A DNA stretch of 55,306 nucleotides from an uncultured Clostridia bacterium (GCA_944384905.1 CALWVE010000019.1:1-55306); one strand, 5' to 3'. Shown: positions 23,802 through 32,815, numbered from the stretch's first letter. Notes: generated from the letters alone by a model not told the origin. Numbers and translations are program-made.

Positions 23802-25552
23802 ACAACATCAAAGTTTCGGTGATTATCCCCGTTTACGAGGTGGAAAATTACCTGGAACGCGCCGTCGATTCCGTGTTGGCGCAAACGCTTGAGGAAATTG
23901 AGATCATTCTTGTAGACGACGGCAGCCCGGATACGTCCCCGCAGATCTGCGATCGATACGCCGCGGCTTTTCCGGATAAAATCCGCGTAATTCATAAAGA
24001 AAACGAGGGGCTGGGGCTGGCCCGCAACGCCGGTGTGCAGATTGCACGCGGCGAATATGCGGCTTTTCTCGATTCCGACGACAGCGTGGAACCCGATATG
24101 TACGAACGTCTCTACGAAAAAGCCGTTGAGGAAGACGACGACATCGTGATGTGCGACGTGAAAATCATCTATGTAGACGAAAACCGCACGTCCGTGGTTT
24201 CCACATACCCGCGGGAAACGATCGATCTCGCCGATTATATCGCGCACGGCAACAACATCACCTACAGTGTCAATAAATTGTACCGCCGCAAAATCTGGGA
24301 AGAAAACCGATATGAAAAAATGGTTTTTGAAGACATTGCGCTCATCCCGGCTTTGGTGACAAAATACAGCCGGATCGGCTATGTTCCCGAGCCGTTTTAC
24401 CTGTATTACCGGCGGGCCAATACGCTTTCCACTGCGCCCAAAGGCAGTACGTCCGATATCATCCGGGCGTTTCGCAGTTTCATCGAAAACGCCGATCCCG
24501 CTTACCGCGAAGAAGTGATCTACTGCATCGCCCGCCAGCTGTATTGGAATATGACACAGTCGCGTACGTTGTTTCTGGCCGATTTCATCACGCTGATTCA
24601 AACGTATGAAAGCGATTTCCGGCTGAATCCTTATCTTGAAAAGGACAAGAAAACCCGGCAGATTCTGGATTACCTCAAGCGCGATGTCATCCCCGAAACG
24701 ATCATCTGCGCTCATTTTGGCGGGGCACTCCCTCAGGAATATCTCGACGCTGTTCACGAGCATTTCCCCAACGCCCGCCTGCTGGAAGCCGAAGACTGCG
24801 GCGACTGCGTACACGATTTTCCGCCGAGCGTGCAGCGTGCTTTAGCCGAGGGAAATCTTGAATATGCGGAAGAATATGTTTCTCTGCGCATGCTCTATGC
24901 GGGAGGCGGCATCGTCCTGCGGCCGAATATGCGCATCGGGCTGGAACTCAAACGCCTGCGGCTCAACCGCGCCTTTTTCGGGTTTGAAGATAACGAATCG
25001 CTTTGCCCCGGCTGTTTCGGCGCCGTGGCCGGGCATTATGCCATTCAGGCGCTGCTTGATTCCTACAACGGAGAATCCGTTTTCAACCGCGCACTGCTGC
25101 CGCTTCGGGAACGCCTGCGCGATTTCCTGATTCTGCGCTTTGGCCTGAAACCCAACGGCCATACCCAGCGGCTCAAAGGTGATATTCAGGTTTACCTGCC
25201 CAGTGTGTTGGCCTATGACCTGCAAAACGGCGAAAACGCTTGCAAAATCGCCGTGTGCCCTGTTCCGGAAGGATATGAAGTCGTCAGCCGGCAGGTTCTG
25301 GGCATGTGGTCGGATCAGCTGATGGAAAACTGGAACCTGTATAAGCGCGAAAAACAGGCTCGCCAGGCGGCCGGCGCTAAAGCTCCGCCGCCCGCTCCCA
25401 AGCCTGCCTCTGTAAACACCGCCGCCACGGCCGCTCAAATCGAACGGGAAGTGGAAGCGCGTGTGCAGCAGGTTGTTCAGACGTATGAAAATTCCACTTG
25501 CTGGCGCATTACCCGGCCGCTCCGGGTCATCGCCGGTTGGTTTGATCGCTAA
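23798..25552 (+). CDS. GT2 glycosyltransferase fused to a GT32-like domain that lacks its DXD motif
   Basis: The protein has 584 residues. Residues 1 to about 230 are a GT2 domain (VSVIIPVYEVENYLERAVDS, ILVDDGSPD, FLDSDDSVEPDMYE). From about 300 to 470 is a domain shaped like the GT32/Gly_transf_sug fold (IICAHFGG, EEYVSLRMLYAGGGIVL). Where active members have D-x-D after GGIY this one reads RPN, so the second domain may be inactive or bind ligand only. The tail has a Pro/Ala linker, a predicted helix rich in Glu/Gln, and ENSTCWRITRPLR, a motif common at the end of capsule transferases. The first domain is expected to be catalytic. It overlaps the previous gene by 4 nt. Confidence 0.85.
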   Translation: MNNIKVSVIIPVYEVENYLERAVDSVLAQTLEEIEIILVDDGSPDTSPQICDRYAAAFPDKIRVIHKENEGLGLARNAGVQIARGEYAAFLDSDDSVEPDMYERLYEKAVEEDDDIVMCDVKIIYVDENRTSVVSTYPRETIDLADYIAHGNNITYSVNKLYRRKIWEENRYEKMVFEDIALIPALVTKYSRIGYVPEPFYLYYRRANTLSTAPKGSTSDIIRAFRSFIENADPAYREEVIYCIARQLYWNMTQSRTLFLADFITLIQTYESDFRLNPYLEKDKKTRQILDYLKRDVIPETIICAHFGGALPQEYLDAVHEHFPNARLLEAEDCGDCVHDFPPSVQRALAEGNLEYAEEYVSLRMLYAGGGIVLRPNMRIGLELKRLRLNRAFFGFEDNESLCPGCFGAVAGHYAIQALLDSYNGESVFNRALLPLRERLRDFLILRFGLKPNGHTQRLKGDIQVYLPSVLAYDLQNGENACKIAVCPVPEGYEVVSRQVLGMWSDQLMENWNLYKREKQARQAAGAKAPPPAPKPASVNTAATAAQIEREVEARVQQVVQTYENSTCWRITRPLRVIAGWFDR

Positions 25553-25566
25553 AGGAGGGACACGCC

Positions 25567-26310
25567 ATGTATACCGCCGCTATTATTCCCGCGCGCTATC
25601 AATCCACACGATTTGCGGGCAAACCGCTCGCCGATATCTGCGGCCGGCCGATGATCTGGTGGGTCTACCGGCAGGCTTCCATGGCGCGCCGGGTCAATGA
25701 AATCTGTGTGGCCACCGATCATCCCGAAATTGAAAAAGTCTGCAAACAATACGGCATTCCCTGCCGCATGACGTCTTCTTCTCACCAAACCGGAACGGAA
25801 CGCCTGTATGAAATTTCCCAGCAGCTTTCCGCCGACGTTTATGTGTGTATCAACGGGGATGAACCGCTCGTTGAGCCTTCGCTGATCGAACGGGTGATCC
25901 CCGCCTCGAAAGAAAACTTTTTCGCGGCCAATCTGATGGCCGAAGTGAAAAATCCCGCCGAAGTGGTGGACGAAACCAACATCAAAGTGGTGGCCGATGC
26001 CGACGGCCGGGCGCTGTTTTTTTCGCGCAGTCCGATCCCCCATCCCAAAGCCTCTTTGGCGTTTCAATATTACAAGCATCTGGGCATTCTGGCCTATAGT
26101 CCGCAGGCGCTGCACTTTTTTGCCCACACCCCGCGCGGAAAGCTCGAAAGCATTGAAGATGTAAATGAGCTGCGTTTTATCGAACACGGAAAGCCGCTGA
26201 CCATGATTCCCGTTCAGGCCGAAAGTCTTTCGGTTGACACGCCGAAAGATCTGGTCTATGTACGCGCGGTAATCCGTCAAAAACTGGAGAAAGGAGAGAT
26301 CAAGTTGTGA
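25567..26310 (+). CDS. kdsB: CMP-Kdo synthetase homologue (3-deoxy-manno-octulosonate cytidylyltransferase)
   Basis: This 247-residue cytoplasmic enzyme joins CMP to a 3-deoxy ulosonic acid using CTP. Family motifs are present in order: IIPARYQSTRFAGKPL at the N-terminus, HQTGTERLYE, CINGDEPLVEP, and SVDTPKDL near the end. The ribosome site AAAGGAGGG is strong. KdsB normally supplies Kdo to lipid A or Gram-negative capsules, but no lipid A, kdsA or kdsC gene is seen, and the organism looks Gram-positive. It therefore probably activates Kdo or a related ulosonic acid for the surface glycan built by this operon. The next gene starts within its stop codon (GTGA overlap). Confidence 0.92.
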   Translation: MYTAAIIPARYQSTRFAGKPLADICGRPMIWWVYRQASMARRVNEICVATDHPEIEKVCKQYGIPCRMTSSSHQTGTERLYEISQQLSADVYVCINGDEPLVEPSLIERVIPASKENFFAANLMAEVKNPAEVVDETNIKVVADADGRALFFSRSPIPHPKASLAFQYYKHLGILAYSPQALHFFAHTPRGKLESIEDVNELRFIEHGKPLTMIPVQAESLSVDTPKDLVYVRAVIRQKLEKGEIKL

Positions 26311-27917
26311 GTATCCAGGTTCTGGATTGTACGCTGCGCGACGGCGGCTATATCAACGACTGGCGGTTCGGGCGCAAAGCCATTGCGGAAATACTTCGAA
26401 AACTCGAACTGGCTCATGTGGATATCATTGAATGCGGTTTTTTAACCGGCATGCTGCACGATCCGGAAAGCGCCCTATTCCCCGACCCGGCCGCCATTGA
26501 ACGGCTTCTGCCCGAAGGACGGCATCACGCGCTGTTCGTGGCAATGATTGCCATCGGCGAAAAAGAACTGCATCCCGACCGCCTGCCGCCGTGCAGCAAT
26601 TCGGGAATCGGCGGCATCCGCCTGACGTTTCATAAGGAAGAAATCAACCAAGCTCTGGAATGGGCCGAAATCTTAAAGCGGAAAGGCTATCGCGTGTTTA
26701 TGCAGCCGGTGGGAACGATGTTTTATACCGACTTGGAACTGCTGCGGCTGGTGGAAAAGATCAACGCACTGCGCCCCTATGCCTTTTATATCGTGGATAC
26801 GCTGGGCAGCATGTACCGCAGCGATGTTTCCCACCGCTTTTATCTGATCGATAAAAACATGGACCCGGCCATTCACCTGGGCTTTCATGGGCACAACAAT
26901 TTGCAGCTTGCCTTTTCCAATGCGCAGGTGCTGATGAAAATTCCTACCCGCCGCACACTGATTCTCGATTCAAGCGTCTACGGAATGGGACGCGGCGCGG
27001 GCAATCTCCCCACCGAACTGATCTGCGAGTATATCAACCGCACCGTTGCCCCGCGCTACGACGTCACCACCGTGATGGATCTTTACGACGAATATATTTC
27101 CGAGATTCGCAAAACACACGAATGGGGCTATACGCTCCCCTATTATCTGGCGGCAGAAAACCTGTGCCATCCCAATTACGCGGCCTTCCTCATCAACAAG
27201 CAGACGCTGACCATGAAGGATATTCAGGCGATTATCTGCTCGATCCCGGCAGAAAGCCGTATTTTATACGACAGCAAGCTGATCGAACGGCTGTATGCAG
27301 CTTTTCAAAGCTGTAAAATTGACGATAGCCCCGCACGTGATACGCTTATGGAAAAAATCCGCGGCCGAAAGATTCTGCTGCTGGCGCCGGGCAATTCTTT
27401 GGTTACCGAATATAACCATGTACGCCGGTTCATCGAAACGGAAAATCCGTATGTGATTACGCTGAATTTCGCAGACGGTCGTTTCGGCGCGGACGCTTGC
27501 TTTATTTGCAGTCACCGCCGCATGGAAGCCATCGCCCGCGATGTGCGTCAGCTGCCCAAATTGCAGGTGATCCTCACTTCCAACGTGCAGAACGACTGCG
27601 GCCGCGAAGTGCTCTATGTAGATTATGACAATTATGTCAACGACGACCGCATGGTTTCCGATAACGCCGCTTTGATGATGCTGCATCTGCTACGCCGCTG
27701 CGGCGTGCGGCAGGTTTTTCTGGCCGGATTTGACGGCTCTTATCTGCCTTTCCACGAAACGTACTACCGCGAAGAACTGCACGACATGATGCAGGGCGAT
27801 GCGCTGCTCGAAAAGCAGCACCGTGTAAAGGAACAGCTGAAAAAACTGGAAAACGTTATGCAATTCCGTTTTCTGACGCCATCGATCTATGAAAGTGAGG
27901 ACAGCAAGCATGTATAA
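26307..27917 (+). CDS. DRE-TIM pyruvate-type aldolase with a C-terminal Rossmann-like domain
   Basis: The protein has 536 residues. Residues 1 to about 270 form an HMGL-like aldolase domain. TLRDGGY at the N-terminus and HLGFHGHNN near residue 195 (metal-binding HxH) are visible, as is VYGMGRGAGNLPTEL near 225-240. This last segment is closest to 4-hydroxy-2-oxovalerate aldolases, which add pyruvate to aldehydes. The second half (about 345-520) begins GRKILLLAPGNSL and looks like a separate Rossmann-type domain with no firm assignment. The start is GTG 26307. Between a CMP-ulosonate synthetase gene and a phosphatase gene, it is a good candidate for making a 3-deoxy-2-ulosonic acid in place of KdsA. 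This is inferred. Confidence 0.82.
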   Translation: MSIQVLDCTLRDGGYINDWRFGRKAIAEILRKLELAHVDIIECGFLTGMLHDPESALFPDPAAIERLLPEGRHHALFVAMIAIGEKELHPDRLPPCSNSGIGGIRLTFHKEEINQALEWAEILKRKGYRVFMQPVGTMFYTDLELLRLVEKINALRPYAFYIVDTLGSMYRSDVSHRFYLIDKNMDPAIHLGFHGHNNLQLAFSNAQVLMKIPTRRTLILDSSVYGMGRGAGNLPTELICEYINRTVAPRYDVTTVMDLYDEYISEIRKTHEWGYTLPYYLAAENLCHPNYAAFLINKQTLTMKDIQAIICSIPAESRILYDSKLIERLYAAFQSCKIDDSPARDTLMEKIRGRKILLLAPGNSLVTEYNHVRRFIETENPYVITLNFADGRFGADACFICSHRRMEAIARDVRQLPKLQVILTSNVQNDCGREVLYVDYDNYVNDDRMVSDNAALMMLHLLRRCGVRQVFLAGFDGSYLPFHETYYREELHDMMQGDALLEKQHRVKEQLKKLENVMQFRFLTPSIYESEDSKHV

Positions 27918-28548
27918 ATACGTCCTATTCGATCTGGACGGTACGCTCATCGATTCCAGCGAAGGAATCGGTCTGTGTTACCGCCATACGTTTGAACAGC
28001 TGGGGCTTCCTTTCCCCGGCGAAAGTTTTGTCCGCAGCGCCATCGGGCGAATGCTGCCCGAAGCTTTTGAAAAACTGGCCGGACTTACGCCGCAGCAGGC
28101 GCGCCAAGCCGCGCAGGTCTACCGTGACCACTACAACGAAGAAGGCAAAGCGCATTTTCATGTTTACCCCGGCATGAACGACGCTCTGCAAACGTTGCAG
28201 ATGCAGGGCTGCTGTTTGGGCGTAGCCACGCTGAAAAAAGAATCGTTTGCGAGAGAAATGCTGGCGCTGGGCGGGCTTTTGCCGCTGTTTCACACCATCT
28301 GCGGCATGGACGCAGACGACACGCACACCAAGCCCGAACTGATCGCCCGCTGCCGGCTGGAAATGAACGCACCACCCGAAGAAAGCATTCTGATCGGCGA
28401 CACGGTTTTCGACCAAACTGCCGCAAAAGACGCCGGCATCGCCTTTTTGCCCGTCACCTATGGATTTGGCTTTCAGGGGGAAGAACAGCCCCGCATGCCG
28501 GCGGCTCATTCTCCGGAGGAAATTCCTTCTGTACTCAAACAATTGTAA
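27910..28548 (+). CDS. HAD-IA family phosphatase (phosphoglycolate phosphatase-like)
   Basis: This 212-residue HAD hydrolase has nucleophile motif FDLDGTLIDSS at residues 6-16, an alpha-helical cap, KPELIAR with the motif III lysine, and motif IV ILIGDTVFDQTAAKDAG. ATG 27910 is inside the preceding stop region (8-nt overlap). Family members remove phosphate from small sugars or glycolate. As the last gene of the operon after the aldolase and CMP-transferase genes, it could act as the 8-phosphate phosphatase of an ulosonic acid pathway. General housekeeping phosphatase activity is the alternative. No clear terminator follows. Confidence 0.88.
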   Translation: MYKYVLFDLDGTLIDSSEGIGLCYRHTFEQLGLPFPGESFVRSAIGRMLPEAFEKLAGLTPQQARQAAQVYRDHYNEEGKAHFHVYPGMNDALQTLQMQGCCLGVATLKKESFAREMLALGGLLPLFHTICGMDADDTHTKPELIARCRLEMNAPPEESILIGDTVFDQTAAKDAGIAFLPVTYGFGFQGEEQPRMPAAHSPEEIPSVLKQL

Positions 28549-28564
28549 AAAAGTACACTTTATC

Positions 28565-28615
28565 TTGCTTTTTCCTGCTGCGCATGCTATCCTGTGAGCA
28601 AGCGGAGAATTCCGC
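28565..28615 (+). promoter_or_regulatory. Promoter of the heparinase II/III gene with operator-like palindrome at the start site
   Basis: TTGCTT (28565-28570), 17 nt, TATCCT (28588-28593). The palindrome GCGGA-GAAT-TCCGC (28602-28615) falls at the predicted transcript start near 28600, as expected for a repressor site. Confidence 0.55.
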
Positions 28616-28622
28616 GTTAAAA

Positions 28623-28643
28623 CTTAAAACAACAGGTTTTAAG
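28623..28643 (+). promoter_or_regulatory. Perfect inverted repeat just before the heparinase-gene ribosome site
   Basis: CTTAAAAC (28623-28630) and GTTTTAAG (28636-28643) with a 5-nt centre, touching GGGAGGAG. It may be a second operator half-pair or an RNA hairpin that limits ribosome access. Confidence 0.4.
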
Positions 28644-28656
28644 GGAGGAGTTAAGT

Positions 28657-30912
28657 ATGCAGATTACCCCCATTCATTCGGCGGAGGCTATCGTAGAAGC
28701 TTTCTGGGACCCGGAACTTCGACAAACCGATCGCTGGGATTGGAATGCAAATGAACGCGCCGGTACTCGCGTGTTGGCAGACTGGTGGTGCAGCGTCAAT
28801 TTCGAATGGCAGAGCGCACAGCCCAACGAAACCGTCCTTACGGTTTCGCGGGAATACACGCCTGCTTTGGATGTAACACGCTACGACACGCTGTTGCTTT
28901 CCGTTATGGTTCCGCTTGGCTGTCGCGTTTTTCTCAGCGCCAAAACTGATTCAGGCGAATACAGCGTAACCAGCGAACCGTTTGGCGGACAAAAGCAGGA
29001 ACTGCCGTTGTGGTTTGGCGGTGCCAAAACCATACAAAAGATCTCCGTTTCTATTCTGGCATCTGAAAAACCAGTGGGTACGGGCTGGTTCAACTGGATT
29101 GGACTGCAAGACAGTACACGGCTGCAAGACCATCTGGCTCAATTTACAGGATATGATTCCACCTGGGACGGCGCTTTGTTGGGAGAAGAGACTCCGATTT
29201 CATTTTCTCCGCGATATGGAATTTTCTTTTCGGCAGAAGAATTGGAAAAAATGCGCAAGCTTTATCAAGACAAACGCGCCGCGGGATGCCCTTCTCCTTT
29301 TGCGCCGAATACCGATTATCCGCATTACTTCGAACCTGAAGCTTGTATAAACGATTATGTAAACTTCTGGGACGATACCCGTTATTGCCGCGTACGCGAT
29401 TTCGGGAAATATCTGATCCGCAACGGTTTGCGTGCAGCCTTATATGGCATTCTCGAAAAAGACGCTGCTTCGCTGCGGCTGGCCGCTCGCTATGCCATGT
29501 CTATCCTCTCCTGTACACATTGGGATGACGGATTTATCTGCGATTTCGGACAAGGCGGTTGGGAACACCGCTGCTTTGTACAGTCGCTCTGCCTGTATGA
29601 TCTTGTTTTCATCTATGATGTGGCGCATGAGTATTTTACTCCTGCAGCCAAGTCAAGACTCTTCCGCCGCTTAGCCTGCGAAGGCCTGGCCAGTATCAAT
29701 TACAATACCTGGAGACACGAATATATTTTCCACAACAACCAGTTGATCTGGTTCTCTCATGGACGCATGGCGGCTTATGCGCTATTGTGTAAGGAATGGC
29801 CGCGTGCCGCCCGCTATATGGATTTGGCCTATGAAGATGTTATCGAAAATATCCGCAACACGGTTCTTCCGGATGGCGGATATGCAGAAGGCCCTACTTA
29901 TTTTACTTGTGTAGGACAAAACGGCGGGCAGGCGCTGTATCTTTACGCACGTGCCAAGCAGCAGCCAATTGAAGAGCTGATTCCTCAAAATCTTCGCGCT
30001 ACAGTACGTTTCGCCGATGCCCTGCTTTCTACCGATATCCGGCAAGACATGATTCCCATCTGTGACGCCAGTCCTATTTTGCCGCAGTCGCATCTGGCTT
30101 TTATGGCCTATTTGCTTAAAGACAGCGCCTGGCCGGGACTTTTCCATAAAGCCGTTCAGCGTTCGGGCGGTATTGCGGATGATTATTTCGCTCTGATTGT
30201 TCAAAGCATGGATATCCCTGAAAAAAATCGCCGCAAAGCCTTTGTAGAACTTAACGAGCAGAACATCACCGCTTCTCACCGTATCTTAAACGGAAAAGAC
30301 GTGAAAATGCTGGTTATAGGCAACCGCGCAAACAGCGGTCATAATCACGAGGACAAAGGAAGCTTTATTCTGGAATATGCCGGACAAACATTTGCCATGG
30401 ACCCCGGAACCTGCGATTACAGCAGCCCGTATTCCTTGATGTATCAGCAATGCCAGCGACACAACATGCTGGTTCCTGCAGGAGGTTCTGTGCGCGCTGC
30501 CGCACAAAGTCCTTGTGAAAAAACCATTACGATCCGCGCACAAGGAGATGAAGAATCATTTTCGGCTACGCTGGAAGCCGGCAAGGCTTTTCCGCTTTAT
30601 TACAAACATTGGACGCGTACCATTCACAGCCCCACCCCGCAGTGTTTTACCATTACGGATGATTTCGCTCTGTATGATTCGTGCGACTGCGATCACGTTG
30701 AATTTTTATGGAACACCCGTCTCCCTGTTCATATAGGGGCTGATCGTGTGATTCTCTGCGGTGACAGCGGCAAAATAACGATTCATATTCCTGAGGGCAC
30801 TACCTGTGAACAGCGCACCTTGGAAATGTTCGGCGGAGAAACATCTACACAAATTGCGTTCATCTATCCACAAAAAAGCGGCTGTATCCAAACCAGCTGG
30901 GAACTTTCCTAA
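28657..30912 (+). CDS. Heparinase II/III family protein, cytoplasmic
   Basis: This 751-residue protein has an N-terminal carbohydrate-binding-like region (about 1-170), an alpha/alpha toroid in the middle (NDYVNFWDDTRYCRVRDFGK, NYNTWRHEYIFHNNQLIW, DGGYAEGPTYFTCVGQNGGQ) and the heparinase II/III beta-sandwich (GNRANSGHNHEDKGSFILEY, then FAMDPGTCDYSS). His and Tyr residues in these blocks are the usual lyase residues. No signal peptide is present, so it should cleave imported acidic oligosaccharides inside the cell. It has its own promoter and palindromes after the glycan operon and a terminator behind it, so it is a separate unit. GC content is a little lower than in the glycan operon. Confidence 0.85.
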   Translation: MQITPIHSAEAIVEAFWDPELRQTDRWDWNANERAGTRVLADWWCSVNFEWQSAQPNETVLTVSREYTPALDVTRYDTLLLSVMVPLGCRVFLSAKTDSGEYSVTSEPFGGQKQELPLWFGGAKTIQKISVSILASEKPVGTGWFNWIGLQDSTRLQDHLAQFTGYDSTWDGALLGEETPISFSPRYGIFFSAEELEKMRKLYQDKRAAGCPSPFAPNTDYPHYFEPEACINDYVNFWDDTRYCRVRDFGKYLIRNGLRAALYGILEKDAASLRLAARYAMSILSCTHWDDGFICDFGQGGWEHRCFVQSLCLYDLVFIYDVAHEYFTPAAKSRLFRRLACEGLASINYNTWRHEYIFHNNQLIWFSHGRMAAYALLCKEWPRAARYMDLAYEDVIENIRNTVLPDGGYAEGPTYFTCVGQNGGQALYLYARAKQQPIEELIPQNLRATVRFADALLSTDIRQDMIPICDASPILPQSHLAFMAYLLKDSAWPGLFHKAVQRSGGIADDYFALIVQSMDIPEKNRRKAFVELNEQNITASHRILNGKDVKMLVIGNRANSGHNHEDKGSFILEYAGQTFAMDPGTCDYSSPYSLMYQQCQRHNMLVPAGGSVRAAAQSPCEKTITIRAQGDEESFSATLEAGKAFPLYYKHWTRTIHSPTPQCFTITDDFALYDSCDCDHVEFLWNTRLPVHIGADRVILCGDSGKITIHIPEGTTCEQRTLEMFGGETSTQIAFIYPQKSGCIQTSWELS

Positions 30913-30934
30913 TTGCATTTTCTAAAACAAAGAA

Positions 30935-30967
30935 GCAGACCTTCTAAAAAAGAAGGTCTGCCTTTTT
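30935..30967. terminator. Terminator between the heparinase gene and the converging ABC exporter
   Basis: GCAGACCTTCT (30935-30945) and AGAAGGTCTGC (30951-30961) form an 11-bp stem followed by CTTTTT on the plus strand. It can also act for the minus-strand exporter operon, though with a weaker T tract. Confidence 0.85.
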
Positions 30968-30982
30968 ATGCTGCAAAACGCT

Positions 30983-32815
30983 TTATCCGTTCTGCATAAC
31001 CCGACGCGTGTTCTCTTCTTCGAACTGACGGGTATACAGCTTGTAATACGCGCCGCGGGCATCCATCAGCGCTTCATGCGTGCCGCTTTCCACAATCTTG
31101 CCGTCGTCGATCACCAGAATGATATCGGCATGGCGAATCGTCGAAAGACGGTGCGCGATGATAAACGAGGTGCGTCCGCGCAAAACCGTATCAATCGCGT
31201 TCTGAATCAGCTGTTCCGTCTTGGTATCGATCGAGGAAGTCGCTTCATCCAGAATGAAAATCCGCGGATCAGACAAAATCGCGCGTGCAAAGGAGATCAG
31301 CTGCTTTTCACCGGTGGAAAGCAAGTCGCCGCCTTCGCCTACTTCCGTATCGTAGCCTTTTTCCAAACGGGCAATCACGCCGTCGGCCGAAACCAGGCGC
31401 ACCGCACGCTCGACTTCTTCCATGGTGGCATCCGGCTTGCCGTAGCGCAGGTTATCCAAAACCGTACCCGAAAACAGGTGCGGCGTCTGCAAAACATAGC
31501 CGATGTTGCTGTGCAGCCAAAGCTGAGAGCGTTCCCGTGCGTCTTTGCCGTCGATCAGGATGCGTCCCTTGGAAGGCTCGAAGAACCGGCACACCAGGTT
31601 GACCAGCGTAGATTTACCCGCGCCGGTTTCGCCCACAATCGCCACATTCGTGCCCTGCGGCACATGCAGATTGAAGTGTTCCAGCACATATTCGTCGCTG
31701 TCCGGATAATGGAACGAAACGTCGTCAAACGTGATGTCGCCATGAACAGCCTCCCAATTTTCCTTTTTGGGAGCAAAGGTATCGCCATAGCGTGCCACGA
31801 CTTCCGGCGTATCTGATACTTCGGATTTCGTCTCCAGCAAGCGGGTCACACGTTCGATGTTGACCTGTACGGTCACCAGGTTGGCCGCCGCACGTACCAT
31901 CGACTGCACCGGGTCCATCAGATTCATGGCATAGGTCGCGAATACGGAAAGCGTACCGATCAGCATGGCGCCTTCCATCGTAATCAGGCCTCCGCGCCAC
32001 AAGACCATTGCCAAAGCCGCACTGGCCGCCAGCGCAATGGTAGCCGTAAACAGGCCGCGCACAGCGCCTGTCCGCGTGGAAATACGGAACATCTGGCGGG
32101 TGGTTTCGCGGAAATCCGAGTCCATCTTGTGCTCAATCACCAGCGTTTTGGTGGTTTTAGCACCCGTGATGCCTTCGTTGAAATTGCCGGTAATCTGCGA
32201 GTTGGTTTCGCGAATACGGCGATTGAGCACCACCAGTTTTTTCTGGAAAAATGCCGCAGCCACAAGCAGGAACGGCACAATCACCATAACCAGCAAGGCA
32301 AGCTGCCAATTGATGACAAACATCATCACAACCACGCCTATGATGTAGCTCAGATTCCAGACAACGTCCATCAGCCCCCACGAAACCAGATCGCCGATAC
32401 GGCTGGTATCGCTCATCACGCGGGCGTGGATATAACCCACACTGTTCTGGTTGTAGTAAGAGAGCGAAAGTGTCTGCAAATGTTCAAAGCAGGTTTGCCG
32501 CAGGTCGCGGTTGATATTCAGTTCGGTTCGAAATGCCAGATAGGCGCTGATCGAATTGAAAATCGTCTGCAAAATCAATACGCCGATATAGGCGGCAATA
32601 AACAGGCCGATCCCCTTGAGCGTATTGTTCAAAATAAAATCGTTGATTGCCGTGCGCTGGAACAGCGGGATGATAATATCGATCACGCTGCCGAGCAGAC
32701 CCAAAACCACCATGATCACATAAATTTTTGTATACCGCTTCATAAAGCGGCCCAGGCGGTTCAGGCCAAACCACGGCAAAGAAACCGGTTGTTCGTTCGT
32801 TTGCTGCTTACTCAT
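30983..32815 (-). CDS. ABC exporter half-transporter B (permease-ATPase)
   Basis: This 610-residue type IV ABC exporter half has six membrane helices (about 35-330). They are followed by an ATPase with Walker A GETGAGKST, signature LSTGEKQLISFARAIL (an atypical LSTGE) and Walker B IFILDEATSSID with catalytic glutamate present. It overlaps its partner by 8 nt. In heterodimeric exporters one site is degenerate; here the catalytic Glu in this half and the Asp in the partner half suggest this is the active site. It pumps drugs or lipids out. The start is ATG 32815 behind AAAGGAGGA. Confidence 0.93.
   Translation of the reverse strand: MSKQQTNEQPVSLPWFGLNRLGRFMKRYTKIYVIMVVLGLLGSVIDIIIPLFQRTAINDFILNNTLKGIGLFIAAYIGVLILQTIFNSISAYLAFRTELNINRDLRQTCFEHLQTLSLSYYNQNSVGYIHARVMSDTSRIGDLVSWGLMDVVWNLSYIIGVVVMMFVINWQLALLVMVIVPFLLVAAAFFQKKLVVLNRRIRETNSQITGNFNEGITGAKTTKTLVIEHKMDSDFRETTRQMFRISTRTGAVRGLFTATIALAASAALAMVLWRGGLITMEGAMLIGTLSVFATYAMNLMDPVQSMVRAAANLVTVQVNIERVTRLLETKSEVSDTPEVVARYGDTFAPKKENWEAVHGDITFDDVSFHYPDSDEYVLEHFNLHVPQGTNVAIVGETGAGKSTLVNLVCRFFEPSKGRILIDGKDARERSQLWLHSNIGYVLQTPHLFSGTVLDNLRYGKPDATMEEVERAVRLVSADGVIARLEKGYDTEVGEGGDLLSTGEKQLISFARAILSDPRIFILDEATSSIDTKTEQLIQNAIDTVLRGRTSFIIAHRLSTIRHADIILVIDDGKIVESGTHEALMDARGAYYKLYTRQFEEENTRRVMQNG

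Noticed and set aside
25567..26310. CMP-Kdo synthetase as a sign of a Gram-negative host
   Set aside because: No lipid A, Kdo transferase (WaaA), Lpt or outer-membrane genes are seen. Lipoproteins, the spoVAE gene and ribosome sites fit a Gram-positive.
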